Shown here: positions 25,898 through 34,274 of the stretch, piece by piece
Position numbering within the stretch: the stretch's first letter is position 1
How the letters are laid out: the number at the start of each line of letters is the position of its first letter
NCBI RefSeq assembly: GCF_006363915.1
Contig: NZ_CP040946.1
Direction: 5' to 3' (one strand)
From: Methylophilus medardensis
GTDB taxonomy: Bacteria; Pseudomonadota; Gammaproteobacteria; Burkholderiales; Methylophilaceae
DNA length: 64,000 nucleotides
Program-made: the position numbers and the translations under genes
The notes under the pieces: generated by a model
The model's input: only the letters and a program-made list of their open reading frames with translations
The model's database searches: none
What the model was told of the DNA's origin: nothing

Positions 25898-26158
25898 TTA
25901 ATTAAATAAATCATCCAGTGGGTTTTTTCCACTGGATGCGGGTTTATCAGACACGCGGGTGCCATGAAAAACGTCTTCGATCTGGTCTCGGTAATAGCTC
26001 CATGGCGCGCTGCTGTGCTGCAATTTGTACCACAGGCTTTCCCCCACATTGGCATACTCCAATGCTGTGCCGTCGTCCAACACCACTCTTAACACCCGTT
26101 TGGCAGCATCATAGCCAATGGCACGTAATTTGCCAGCGTGGCACTTGTGCATGTCCAT
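25898..26158 (-). CDS. KTSC-domain protein
   Basis: 86 aa if started at the ATG at 26158; a GTG at 26176 would overlap the upstream stop. LRAIGYDAAKRVLRVVLDDGTALEYANV followed by LWYKLQHS and YYRDQI fits the small KTSC fold, often linked to nucleic-acid proteins. A His/Lys/Cys start (MHKCHAGK) replaces the usual KTSC motif order, so the assignment is by overall pattern. It follows the 26167 gene by 8 bases. Function unknown. Confidence 0.65.
   Translation of the reverse strand: MDMHKCHAGKLRAIGYDAAKRVLRVVLDDGTALEYANVGESLWYKLQHSSAPWSYYRDQIEDVFHGTRVSDKPASSGKNPLDDLFN
25912..25938 (-). terminator. Hairpin at the end of the KTSC gene
   Basis: Perfect 10 bp stem CATCCAGTGG / CCACTGGATG with a 7-base loop. 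It lies inside the last codons of the KTSC gene. On the minus strand it is followed by a T-rich stretch (ATTTATTTAATT), so it may be a terminator that overlaps coding sequence. Confidence 0.55.
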
Positions 26159-26166
26159 AGAGCCGC

Positions 26167-26406
26167 CTAGTGACACCCACCCGTTTTACAACCGCATGAT
26201 TTTGCCGCAGGTGTGAGTCCTTGCTGCTGCCAGGCTTTTAAAAAGGCTGCTTTTGACATCGGTTGAATATTCAGCGACTGTTGCAGTTCGGGATTGACGA
26301 CTTGCGTCTGATAGTGCGCAAAATGGGCCAGATAGTTGGCATAGGCGCGGTCTGCACCTCTAAATTTTTGCCACTGCGTCCACAGCCATTTTTTCAGTGT
26401 AAACAT
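26167..26406 (-). CDS. Small Cys-tailed protein, weakly YbdD-like
   Basis: 79 aa. WTQWQKFRGADRAYANYLAHFAHYQT and MSKAAFLKAWQQQ recall the YbdD/YjiX (DUF466) pattern of a Tyr-rich helix and a P-M-S-x-x-x-F segment, but the match is weak. The tail SCGCKTGGCH holds three Cys and a His that could bind metal. A very strong ribosome site (GGAGGGAAGG) precedes the ATG at 26406. Probably cotranscribed with the KTSC gene. Confidence 0.55.
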   Translation of the reverse strand: MFTLKKWLWTQWQKFRGADRAYANYLAHFAHYQTQVVNPELQQSLNIQPMSKAAFLKAWQQQGLTPAAKSCGCKTGGCH

Positions 26407-26667
26407 ACAACCTTCCCTCCGATCATTGCACAGCGCATATTAAACCAATTTGCATGATTGTCTCATCCTAACTAATAATCAGAGTGTTTTGACTGAGGCA
26501 AGTTCTCGGCCTAGCGCGCACCAGACCGCGCGCTTAAAGCGGATTTACCAGTTTAAAGGCCGCGGCGTAGCGGGATTTCTATTACACTTTGCTTGTTTAC
26601 TCCTTTTTTTGACTGGCGCAGAGGAAGCTTATCTTTGCTGGTCTAGTTGTTTTTCTTGACGCCTATC

Positions 26668-28251
26668 ATGTCCAACGCCTTCTATTTCAATCTGATCTTA
26701 TTATTTTTAGTGGCCATTATTGCGCTGGAGGTGCTGGCGAAAAAATTGCGCTGGCCCCCTGCCGTGGCGCAGCTCATTGGCGGCGCGCTGATTGCGTTTA
26801 TTCCTGGTTTGCCTGCGTTTGAGATCGACCCGGCACTGGTACTGGAGGTTTTTTTGCCGCCACTACTGATGGCAGGCGCCTACTACACGGTGTGGCATGA
26901 GTTTAGACGGCACTTGGTGGCCATTTTGTTGTTGGCGATTGGCGCCGTGCTATTTACTACCTTGGTGGTTGGGTTGGCCTTACACAGTTTGACTCCAGCT
27001 TTGCCATGGGCCGCTTGCTTTGCGTTGGGCGCCATTGTGTCGCCGCCTGATGCGATTGCAGCCAAAGCAGTCCTGCAACGTGTCGCTTTGCCACGCAAGC
27101 TGCTGGTGTTGTTAGAGGGCGAGAGTTTGCTCAATGATGCCACGGGATTGGTGCTGTATAAATTCTCCATTGTGGCAGTCCTGACGGGGGTGTTCTCGGT
27201 CGGAGGCGCTCTTGAATCCTTTGTCTGGCTCAGCGTAGGTGGCATGTTACTTGGGGCTGCCTTTGGCTATTTGGTTTACAAGACGATACGTTATTTGCAC
27301 GATACCGAGCTGATGATTTTGGCCTCTGCGTTACCGGGCTGGCTTTGCTATGTGGTCGGTGAGCATATCGGCGTGTCTGGGGTAATCGCCACCGTCACTT
27401 ACGGCATGATGCTTGGCTGGCACCAGCATGAAATCATGACGGCAACCGCGCGTCGCCGTGGTACAGCTTTTTGGGAAATCCTGATTTTTGTCTTTGAGTC
27501 GTTGGTATTTATTTTGATCGGGTTGTCTTTGCGCGGCGTGTGGGAGCGCATAGCCCACGCCGACAAGTCGATTGCGGATTATGGCCTTGAAGTGTTGCTG
27601 GTGCTGGCAGTGGTCATCGCCTCGCGCTTTGTCTGGGTGTTTACTGTGGATGGCTTGGTCAATCTATTTCGCAGACAAGCGGCTGCAACCCATGGCCACA
27701 GCAGTTGGCGAGAGTCCTTTGTGAAGAGCTGGGCCGGCATGCGCGGTGTGGTGACTTTGGCTGCGGCGTTGGCGGTGCCCGCCGAGGTGCCGGGACGTGA
27801 CTTGATGTTGCTGTGCGCATTTGCTGTGATTTTGGTGACGGTATTGTTTCAGGGAACAACCATCGGCTGGGTGATTCGTCTTCTGCAACTTAAAGCTACG
27901 GCGCATGAGCGTACTTACCTGAATGAACCACAAACTTGGGCACGCATCGAGCAGGCGCAATATGCGGTGGTGCAGCAATTGGCTTACGATGCTCAAGGCC
28001 AATTATTGCATCCGCGATTACTAGAGCAATACGGCTATCGTCAAAGTCTGTCAGATAAACACAAAAACGAAGCGGTGCTGCCTGACGATATCCGCAAAGC
28101 CCATTTCAATGTGGTGCTAGCGGCGGTGGCCGCAGGCCGGGAAGAATTGCTCAAGTTGCATCGCGCTGGGGAGATCCATGACGCGTTGATGCACGTCATG
28201 GAGCGCGACCTTGATATTCAGGAAATTGCAGCTTTGCACAGCCGTGGTTAG
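26668..28251 (+). CDS. CPA1-family cation/proton antiporter
   Basis: 527 aa from the ATG at 26668. About twelve membrane helices fill residues 5-415. The antiporter signatures are visible: FLPPLLMAGAYYT, GAIVSPPDAIAAKAVL (ion-binding Asp) and LEGESLLNDATGLVLYKF. The last 120 residues form a hydrophilic cytoplasmic tail. It exchanges sodium or potassium for protons across the inner membrane, for pH or salt homeostasis. It resembles the bacterial NhaP-like proteins annotated simply as Na+/H+ antiporter; ion choice is uncertain. Single gene. Confidence 0.92.
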   Translation: MSNAFYFNLILLFLVAIIALEVLAKKLRWPPAVAQLIGGALIAFIPGLPAFEIDPALVLEVFLPPLLMAGAYYTVWHEFRRHLVAILLLAIGAVLFTTLVVGLALHSLTPALPWAACFALGAIVSPPDAIAAKAVLQRVALPRKLLVLLEGESLLNDATGLVLYKFSIVAVLTGVFSVGGALESFVWLSVGGMLLGAAFGYLVYKTIRYLHDTELMILASALPGWLCYVVGEHIGVSGVIATVTYGMMLGWHQHEIMTATARRRGTAFWEILIFVFESLVFILIGLSLRGVWERIAHADKSIADYGLEVLLVLAVVIASRFVWVFTVDGLVNLFRRQAAATHGHSSWRESFVKSWAGMRGVVTLAAALAVPAEVPGRDLMLLCAFAVILVTVLFQGTTIGWVIRLLQLKATAHERTYLNEPQTWARIEQAQYAVVQQLAYDAQGQLLHPRLLEQYGYRQSLSDKHKNEAVLPDDIRKAHFNVVLAAVAAGREELLKLHRAGEIHDALMHVMERDLDIQEIAALHSRG

Positions 28252-28275
28252 CGACTAACGACTGTCCACATTTTT

Positions 28276-28284
28276 TGTGGATAA
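28276..28284 (-). other. Perfect DnaA-box sequence
   Basis: The minus strand reads TTATCCACA, the consensus DnaA box. It is part of a small inverted repeat (TCCACA / TGTGGA, 28265-28281). A second 6 bp repeat (CCTAAT / ATTAGG) lies at 28317-28334. Only one perfect box is seen, so this is not an origin; it may be a titration site or chance. Confidence 0.4.
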
Positions 28285-28473
28285 CTTTTGAGATGTGTTG
28301 TGGGTGAGTTGCGTAACCTAATGATTTTATTAGGTAAATATGGGGTGATTAAAATCTGCACGCAGCATTTATTTATAAAAATTTCTTGTTTAAAGCCATT
28401 TTTTGTGTATTCATAGTACGTATCGTGTGGCGTAGCATAGATGGCTGAATGCCACAAATATGAGGAGATGAAG

Positions 28474-28695
28474 ATGAAGCGACTGTTTTATATCGATTAT
28501 CCGCAAGAGCATTTTGAAGGGCAGGCACATCGATACCGTTGTGCGCATTGCAAGCAAGAGACGACCAAAATCAATGGCCGATTAGAAGGCCATCTGGCCA
28601 GTTGTGAATATCGCATCCGCCTTGAACAGGCCGGCTTTGAATGCAATCAGCCTTCTCCGCTTCCGCATGAGGACATGGCGGATGAGGTGGATTAA
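28474..28695 (+). CDS. Small zinc-finger-like protein
   Basis: 73 aa from the ATG at 28474, six bases after GAGGAG; earlier ATGs leave no room for the ribosome site. The sequence YRCAHCKQET...NGRLEGHLASCEYR is a C-x2-C...H-x3-C zinc-finger pattern. The rest is polar. No family recognised. It lies just upstream of the YeeE/YedE genes in the same direction and could be part of that transcript. Confidence 0.7.
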   Translation: MKRLFYIDYPQEHFEGQAHRYRCAHCKQETTKINGRLEGHLASCEYRIRLEQAGFECNQPSPLPHEDMADEVD

Positions 28696-28734
28696 TCGCT
28701 GCGCCATATTTGTCGATTAAAGATAGATGAGATC

Positions 28735-29163
28735 ATGACGCCATTCACACCTATTTCATCATTGATCGGCGGCTTGCTGATCGGTGTTTCCACCTGGTTG
28801 ATGATTCGGTGGCTGGGCAAAATCGCTGGAATCAGCGGTATCGTCGGGCAGCTGTGGTCAGCAAGGCATTCAGATCGTGGCTGGCGCTTTGCATTTGTCG
28901 CCGGTCTCATGGTCTCCCCATTGATTTACGCCTTGGCGGCTCCGCTACCCGCGGTCGTTATTGCGACCAGTCCGCCAGTGTTGATCGTTGCAGGCTTGTT
29001 GGTGGGTTTTGGTAGCCGCCTGGGCAGCGGTTGCACCAGTGGTCATGGCGTTTGCGGCTTGTCTCGACTCTCCTTGCGCTCGTTGGTAGCAACCCTCACC
29101 TTTATGGGCACGGCGGCCTTGGTGGTATGGCTGTTGCGCCATGGGCCGTTCCAGGGGTATTGA
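28735..29163 (+). CDS. YeeE/YedE-type sulfur transporter, first half
   Basis: 142 aa inner-membrane protein, four to five helices. GSRLGSGCTSGHGVCGLSRLS is the YeeE/YedE (DUF395, TsuA-like) motif with the transport Cys. Family members import thiosulfate or other sulfane-sulfur compounds. It is followed after 5 bases by a second such gene, and the two halves together match the size of one full transporter. This two-gene form is common in proteobacteria (PmpA/PmpB). Confidence 0.9.
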   Translation: MTPFTPISSLIGGLLIGVSTWLMIRWLGKIAGISGIVGQLWSARHSDRGWRFAFVAGLMVSPLIYALAAPLPAVVIATSPPVLIVAGLLVGFGSRLGSGCTSGHGVCGLSRLSLRSLVATLTFMGTAALVVWLLRHGPFQGY

Positions 29164-29168
29164 AGCGT

Positions 29169-29588
29169 ATGGTGATCGTGATTGCTTGGCTGGCAGGGGT
29201 GTTGTTTGGTCTAGGGTTGATCGTAGGCGGCATGACCAATCCGGCCAAAGTGCTCGCATTTTTGGATATCACGGGGGATTGGGATCCTTCACTGGCCTTT
29301 GTGATGATCGGTGCGATTGCGGTGAGTTTTTTTGCATTTCGATCCGCGGCAAAACAGCCTACCAGCCTGCTCGGATTGCAACTGCAAATGCCCCCCACCA
29401 CCTTGATTGACCGTCGTTTGGTGATTGGCGCGCTATTGTTTGGCATGGGTTGGGGCTTGGCTGGCTTTTGCCCCGGCCCGGCCGTGGCTTCCATATTGAG
29501 TGCGGGCAGTGCGGTGTGGTTATTTGTCATCAGTATGCTGGTGGGTATGTTCGGGCACACGTTGGCAACTCGACTGGGTTGGTTGTAA
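29169..29588 (+). CDS. YeeE/YedE-type sulfur transporter, second half
   Basis: 139 aa from the ATG at 29169. LIVGGMTNPAKVLAFLDI and WGLAGFCPGPAVASI are the conserved segments, the latter with the functional Cys. Four helices. An upstream in-frame extension overlapping the previous gene is not needed. It pairs with the preceding gene and is followed by a persulfide-dioxygenase-like hydrolase. Confidence 0.9.
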   Translation: MVIVIAWLAGVLFGLGLIVGGMTNPAKVLAFLDITGDWDPSLAFVMIGAIAVSFFAFRSAAKQPTSLLGLQLQMPPTTLIDRRLVIGALLFGMGWGLAGFCPGPAVASILSAGSAVWLFVISMLVGMFGHTLATRLGWL

Positions 29589-29636
29589 CCGCTCAGCGGC
29601 CTCACCGTTGCTCGCTGCAGAGGCAGGAGATTCTTG

Positions 29637-30341
29637 ATGATTTTTCAGCAATTTTTTGAACCCGATAGTGCGACCTACACCTACCTGCTCGGTTGTGAGC
29701 AGCATCGTTTGGCGGTCTTGATCGACCCGGTAGAAAGCGAAGTGGCGCATTATGAGCAAGCGCTGCGCCAGTACGGCCTCACTTTGCGATATACCCTAGA
29801 CACCCATGTGCATGCCGACCATGTCACTGCGGCAGATACTTTACGCCAACGGTTGGGGTGCCAAAGTGTGGTGTCTTTGCATGCCGGTGCACCGTGCGCG
29901 GATGTGCTGGCCACCGATGGCATGCACTTGCAAGTGGGTTCGCTGGATATTGAGGTACGTGAAACCCCCGGCCATACTAATGGCTGCGTCAGTTATAAGC
30001 TTGAGGACCGTATTTTTACCGGCGATGCCTTACTGATTGGGGGCTGTGGGCGCACGGATTTTCAGCAAGGCAATGCTGGTCAGCTTTATGACAGTGTGCA
30101 TACGCAGATTTTCAGTTTGCCAGACGATCTCTTGGTGTATCCCGCGCATGATTATCACGGATTGACGGTGTCGACTGTCGGCGAAGAGCGGCGCAATAAC
30201 CCGCGTCTGGGCGGGCACATTTCGCGCGATGACTTTATTCAGCGGATGGCCAATTTAAAATTGGCTTATCCCAAACAAATCGACGTGGCACTTCCCGCAA
30301 ACCAAGCCTGTGGCAAACAGCCGCTTAAGCAATCGTCGTGA
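29637..30341 (+). CDS. Persulfide dioxygenase-like metallo-beta-lactamase-fold enzyme
   Basis: 234 aa from the ATG at 29637, seven bases after AGGAGA. The iron site of the ETHE1 group is visible: THVHADH, ETPGHTNGC, FTGDALLIGGCGRTDFQQG and PAHDYHG. These enzymes oxidise glutathione persulfide to sulfite. The short C-terminus after PRLGGHISR is usual for bacterial ETHE1-like or Blh proteins. With the YeeE/YedE pair it forms a sulfur uptake and oxidation module, although no sulfide:quinone reductase is nearby. Confidence 0.9.
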   Translation: MIFQQFFEPDSATYTYLLGCEQHRLAVLIDPVESEVAHYEQALRQYGLTLRYTLDTHVHADHVTAADTLRQRLGCQSVVSLHAGAPCADVLATDGMHLQVGSLDIEVRETPGHTNGCVSYKLEDRIFTGDALLIGGCGRTDFQQGNAGQLYDSVHTQIFSLPDDLLVYPAHDYHGLTVSTVGEERRNNPRLGGHISRDDFIQRMANLKLAYPKQIDVALPANQACGKQPLKQSS

Positions 30342-30365
30342 GGCAGCCGTATCCGCCATAAAGAG

Positions 30366-31373
30366 TTAGATGGCCAAACAAATTTTACCAAAGTGCTGAT
30401 TGCTTTCTTGATATTGGAAAGCTTGGACCATTTCTTCTAAGGCAAAGACCTTATCGACCACTGGTCGCATCGCGTTTGCCTCAATGGCTTTGACCATGGC
30501 TTGTTGTTGGCTGCGGCTACCCACCAACACTCCTTGCAAGCGCAGTTGCTTAATGAGGGCAGTGACCAGCGGAAAATCTCCCGCCAGGCCAGTCAAAATA
30601 CCAATCACCGACACGTGACCGCCGACGCGGGCCGCTAGCATGGATTGTTCCAGCGTGGCTGGCCCGCCGACTTCGACCACATGGTCTACGCCACGACCAC
30701 CAGACATCTCACGCGCCAGATTGCCCCATTGCGGTGTCGTTTTGTAGTTGATTAGATGATCCGCGCCCAAGGCTTTGAGTTTTTCTAGCTTGGCCTCACT
30801 CGATGAGGTCGCAATCACGGTTGCGCCGGCTAACTTGGCAAATTGCAGGGCAAAAATAGACACGCCCCCAGTCCCTTGCACCAATACCGTATCCCCGGCT
30901 TTTAGGTGATCATCCCCCATCAGTGCGCGCCACGCCGTGAGTGCTGCAGTAGTCAGGGTGGAGGACTCAATGTGGCTCCAGCCTTTGGGCGCGAGGGTAA
31001 ATGCATTGACCGAGGCGGTGACCACTTCACGTGCGTAGCCATCCACGCCATCCCCAGGCACAGTGGCAAAGCCCTCTACCAGCGGCTCGCCGGATTGCCA
31101 GCTCGGGAAAAACGTACTGACGACGGCATCGCCTAGGCTGAACTCTGTCACGCCTTCACCCACAGCGATGACCTCGCCGGCACCATCCGCCATCGGGATA
31201 CGTGGCTCAGATGGCCCCCACATACCACTGACCACCGCGAAGTCATGATAATTGAGTGCGTTGGCGTGTAGCCTCACCGTGATTTCGCCCGCCTTAGGCG
31301 CGGCGGCTTCACGCTCCCCGATGGTCACTTGATGATAGCCGCCACCGGCTTGCAAAATAATGGCTTTGTGCAT
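30366..31373 (-). CDS. Zinc-type alcohol dehydrogenase / quinone oxidoreductase (MDR family)
   Basis: 335 aa medium-chain dehydrogenase. GDTVLVQGTGGVSIFALQFAKLAGATVIATSSS is the NAD(P) Rossmann region (glycine motif about residue 170). The structural zinc loop of true alcohol dehydrogenases is missing (no CxxCxxC), and the N-terminus NYHDFAVVSGMWG suits the quinone-oxidoreductase side of the family. Substrate unknown. It is divergent from the molybdenum hydroxylase genes and shares their regulatory region. Confidence 0.88.
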   Translation of the reverse strand: MHKAIILQAGGGYHQVTIGEREAAAPKAGEITVRLHANALNYHDFAVVSGMWGPSEPRIPMADGAGEVIAVGEGVTEFSLGDAVVSTFFPSWQSGEPLVEGFATVPGDGVDGYAREVVTASVNAFTLAPKGWSHIESSTLTTAALTAWRALMGDDHLKAGDTVLVQGTGGVSIFALQFAKLAGATVIATSSSEAKLEKLKALGADHLINYKTTPQWGNLAREMSGGRGVDHVVEVGGPATLEQSMLAARVGGHVSVIGILTGLAGDFPLVTALIKQLRLQGVLVGSRSQQQAMVKAIEANAMRPVVDKVFALEEMVQAFQYQESNQHFGKICLAI

Positions 31374-31544
31374 GGATGTCTCCCTGAGTGTTGCGATGCT
31401 AAAAACAAAAAAGTCATTTTTTCTGATTGTGCCGCGTTGTCCAACGGATGTAAATTATCCGAGCTAATTGGCATGCTAGGCGCGTCGCTGACAATAAAAT
31501 TTAACAGCGTTAAAGTTCATCATGATGCGCGGTGAAACGCACAT

Positions 31545-31562
31545 ACATACAATCTTGTATGT
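31545..31562. promoter_or_regulatory. Palindromic operator upstream of iorA
   Basis: Perfect 8 bp half-sites ACATACAA and TTGTATGT separated by two bases, in an AT-rich stretch next to TAGTATATTTTT that could hold a -10. The form is close to operators of TetR/AcrR-type repressors. It lies 79 bases upstream of iorA and 172 bases upstream of the divergent dehydrogenase, so one regulator could control both. No regulator gene is adjacent. Confidence 0.55.
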
Positions 31563-31640
31563 TAGTATATTTTTAAAACAGAACAAGCCTAAACGGTTGC
31601 GCGTTGCAGGCATCACAGATTTTCACAAGGAACCCACCCA

Positions 31641-32096
31641 ATGAAACTAACGATCAATGGCAAAGAGACCGAACTCAATGTGAGTGACGATATGCCCATT
31701 TTATGGGCGATTCGCGACGTGGCTGGCATGACTGGCACCAAGTTTGGCTGCGGTATGGCGCAATGTGGTGCTTGTACCGTGCATCTGGATGGTCAAGCGA
31801 TCCGATCCTGTGTGACGCCCGTCAGTGCGGCGGTTGGTAAAAACATCACAACCATTGAAGCCATGCAAGATGACAAAGTCGGACAAGCGGTGCAGGCTGC
31901 CTGGCAGCAGATTGATGTGGTGCAATGCGGGTATTGCCAGTCGGGTCAAATCATGTCCGCGACCTCCTTGTTGAAACAGAATCCCAAACCGAGTGATGCT
32001 GATATCGATGCTGCCATGAGCGGGAATATTTGTCGCTGTGGTACTTATCAACGTATTCGTGCGGCGATTCATGAAGCTGCGACCAAACTCGCTTAA
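31641..32096 (+). CDS. iorA: (2Fe-2S) subunit of an isoquinoline 1-oxidoreductase-type hydroxylase
   Basis: 151 aa. An N-terminal plant-ferredoxin cluster is CGMAQCGACTVHLDG...RSC, and a second cluster is CGYCQSGQIM...CRCGTYQRI. Both are the full set for the small subunit of molybdenum hydroxylases. It carries electrons from the Mo site to the acceptor. It precedes the catalytic subunit by 11 bases in one operon. The name follows the IorA/IorB group by subunit style; isoquinoline as substrate is not implied. RBS AAGGA at 31627-31631. Confidence 0.9.
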   Translation: MKLTINGKETELNVSDDMPILWAIRDVAGMTGTKFGCGMAQCGACTVHLDGQAIRSCVTPVSAAVGKNITTIEAMQDDKVGQAVQAAWQQIDVVQCGYCQSGQIMSATSLLKQNPKPSDADIDAAMSGNICRCGTYQRIRAAIHEAATKLA

Positions 32097-32107
32097 GGAC
32101 ACACAGC

Positions 32108-34270
32108 ATGAACGATATGATTAATCAATCTCGCCGCAGTTTTATTAAAAGTACGGCTTTGGTCGCAGGGGGGCTGGTGGTGGCTTTCACTATTCCCCAA
32201 GCCAAACGCTTCATGAGCGTCGCCAATGCAGCGGAAGCCATGCCATTGCCTGCGCCCAATGCGTTTTTACGCATCGGCGCCGATGACCGCATTACCGTGA
32301 TGTTGGCCCACAGTGAAATGGGGCAGGGCGTGTGGACAACATTGCCCATGCTGATTGCAGATGAGCTAGACGCTGACTGGAACAAAATCACGGTTGAACA
32401 TGCGCCGGCTGCCCCAGCCTATATTCATACGGCGTACGGCATTCAGATTACTGGCGGTTCATCGACCACGTGGTCAGAGTTTGACCGTTATCGTCAGGCG
32501 GGTGCCTTGACGCGGGCGCTCATGCTGCAAGCGGCAGCCAAGCAGTGGCAAGTGCCTGTGTCTGCATTACGGACTGAGAATGGGGCGGTCATTTACGGCA
32601 AGCAGACTTTGCGTTATGGACAATTGGTTGAGATCGCCAGCAAGTTAGAGACGCCAACCACGGTGACGCTGAAAACACCCGAACAATGGAAGTTTATTGG
32701 CAAAGCGACCAAGCGATTAGATAGCGCAGAAAAAATCAACGGCACGGCCAAGTTTGGTCAAGATGTGCAGTTTGATGGATTGAAAGTCGCCATGGTGGCG
32801 CGTGCACCGGTGTTTGGTACCAAGTTGAAAAGCGTTGACGACAGCGCTGCGCGCAAGGTGCCGGGCGTGATCAAGGTGGTGAAAGTGCCCACCGGTGTGG
32901 CCGTGATTGCCGAGCATTATTGGGCGGCCAAGCAAGGCCGCGAGGCGCTCAAGCTGACTTGGGATTTAGCAGGGCATGACAAGCCTGATTCTGCTGCTTT
33001 GTTAAGCCGTTATCAGGTGTTGGCAACACAAGCAGGCTTGCAAGCGGCAAAGGCAGGCGATGTGACTGCAGCAAGCAAACAAGCAAAACAGACCATCAGC
33101 GCGGAATATGTACTGCCCTATTTATCGCATGCGCCGATGGAACCCCTGAACTGCGCAGTCCGCATTTCAGACCAAGGCTGTGAGATCTGGACGGGCACGC
33201 AAATGCAAACTACCGATCAGGCCGCCGCTGCCAAAATATTAGGGCTCAAACCCGAACAAGTGGTGATCCATACGCAGTTTTTGGGCGGCGGTTTTGGTCG
33301 CCGCGCCAACCCCCGTGCTGATTTTGTCTCAGAAGCGGTTGAAGTCGCCAAAGCTGCAGGGCTGCCAGTCAAAACTGTCTGGAGCCGCGAGGACGATATC
33401 AAAGGTGGTTTTTACCGACCCATGTTTGTGCATCGCGCCACCGTCGGGCTGGATAAGCAAGGCAGCCCCTTGGCCTGGCAACATACCTTGGTTGGACAGT
33501 CGATTATCAAAGGTACGCCATTTGAAGGCTTTTTGATCAAAGAAGGCATTGATGGCACCTCGGTAGAGGGCGTGGCAGACTCGCCTTATGTCAAAGGCAC
33601 CCCTCACCATCAGGTGCATTTGCATACAGTTCAAAGCGATGTGCCGGTATTGTGGTGGCGTTCGGTGGGGCACAGCCACTCGGGTTTTGTCATGGAGAGT
33701 CTGATAGACGAACTGGCGCATGCCAGCAAGCAAGATCCCTTGGCCTACCGTCGTCAGTTGCTCAAAGCGCATCCGCGCCATTTGGCTGCGTTAAATCTCG
33801 CGGCCGAGCAAGCCGGCTGGGGCAAGCCATTACCCGCAGGCGTATTCCGCGGCATCGCGGTCCACGAATCTTTTGGCAGCTACGTCGCGCAAGTGGCAGA
33901 AGTGTCGGTGAAGGCGGGCGAGGTGAAAGTACATCGCGTGGTGGTGGCGATTGATTGCGGTCTGGCAGTCAACCCTGATGGCGTCAAAGCGCAAATGGAG
34001 TCTTCGGTGTCCTTTGCCCTGGGGGCTGCGCTCAGTAGCGAAATCAGTTTTAAAGCGGGCGAAGTGGTGCAATCTAACTTTCACGATTATCAGGTGTTGC
34101 GCATGAAAGACATGCCTAAAGTGGAGGTGCATATCGTGCCTAGTCGCGAAAAAATGGGCGGTGTGGGTGAGCCCGGCGTACCGCCGTTGGCCCCTGCGGT
34201 GACCAATGCGATCTTTGCTGCGACCGGTAAGCGCATTAGGCGCCTGCCGATCGGCGAGCAATTGGTTTAA
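32108..34270 (+). CDS. iorB: Periplasmic molybdopterin-binding hydroxylase, large subunit (IorB-like)
   Basis: 720 aa. SRRSFIKSTALVAGG is a twin-arginine signal, so the folded holoenzyme is exported, and IorA travels with it. Mo-site segments are visible: FLGGGFGRRANPR, PVLWWRSVGHSHSGF and the catalytic Glu in GGVGEPGVPPLAPAV. This is the xanthine-dehydrogenase superfamily branch that hydroxylates aldehydes or N-heterocycles. Such enzymes usually pass electrons to a cytochrome c subunit; none is encoded here. The large subunit shows the duplicated form usual for IorB. Substrate unknown. Confidence 0.92.
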   Translation: MNDMINQSRRSFIKSTALVAGGLVVAFTIPQAKRFMSVANAAEAMPLPAPNAFLRIGADDRITVMLAHSEMGQGVWTTLPMLIADELDADWNKITVEHAPAAPAYIHTAYGIQITGGSSTTWSEFDRYRQAGALTRALMLQAAAKQWQVPVSALRTENGAVIYGKQTLRYGQLVEIASKLETPTTVTLKTPEQWKFIGKATKRLDSAEKINGTAKFGQDVQFDGLKVAMVARAPVFGTKLKSVDDSAARKVPGVIKVVKVPTGVAVIAEHYWAAKQGREALKLTWDLAGHDKPDSAALLSRYQVLATQAGLQAAKAGDVTAASKQAKQTISAEYVLPYLSHAPMEPLNCAVRISDQGCEIWTGTQMQTTDQAAAAKILGLKPEQVVIHTQFLGGGFGRRANPRADFVSEAVEVAKAAGLPVKTVWSREDDIKGGFYRPMFVHRATVGLDKQGSPLAWQHTLVGQSIIKGTPFEGFLIKEGIDGTSVEGVADSPYVKGTPHHQVHLHTVQSDVPVLWWRSVGHSHSGFVMESLIDELAHASKQDPLAYRRQLLKAHPRHLAALNLAAEQAGWGKPLPAGVFRGIAVHESFGSYVAQVAEVSVKAGEVKVHRVVVAIDCGLAVNPDGVKAQMESSVSFALGAALSSEISFKAGEVVQSNFHDYQVLRMKDMPKVEVHIVPSREKMGGVGEPGVPPLAPAVTNAIFAATGKRIRRLPIGEQLV

Positions 34271-34274
34271 TTCG

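Noticed and set aside
26407..26667. Short frames in the gap before the antiporter (for example 26450-26659)
   Set aside because: No ribosome site or recognisable protein pattern; the gap more likely holds divergent promoters.
28735..29588. Possible frameshift splitting one YeeE/YedE gene
   Set aside because: Two adjacent half-size genes with their own Cys motifs are a normal arrangement of this family.
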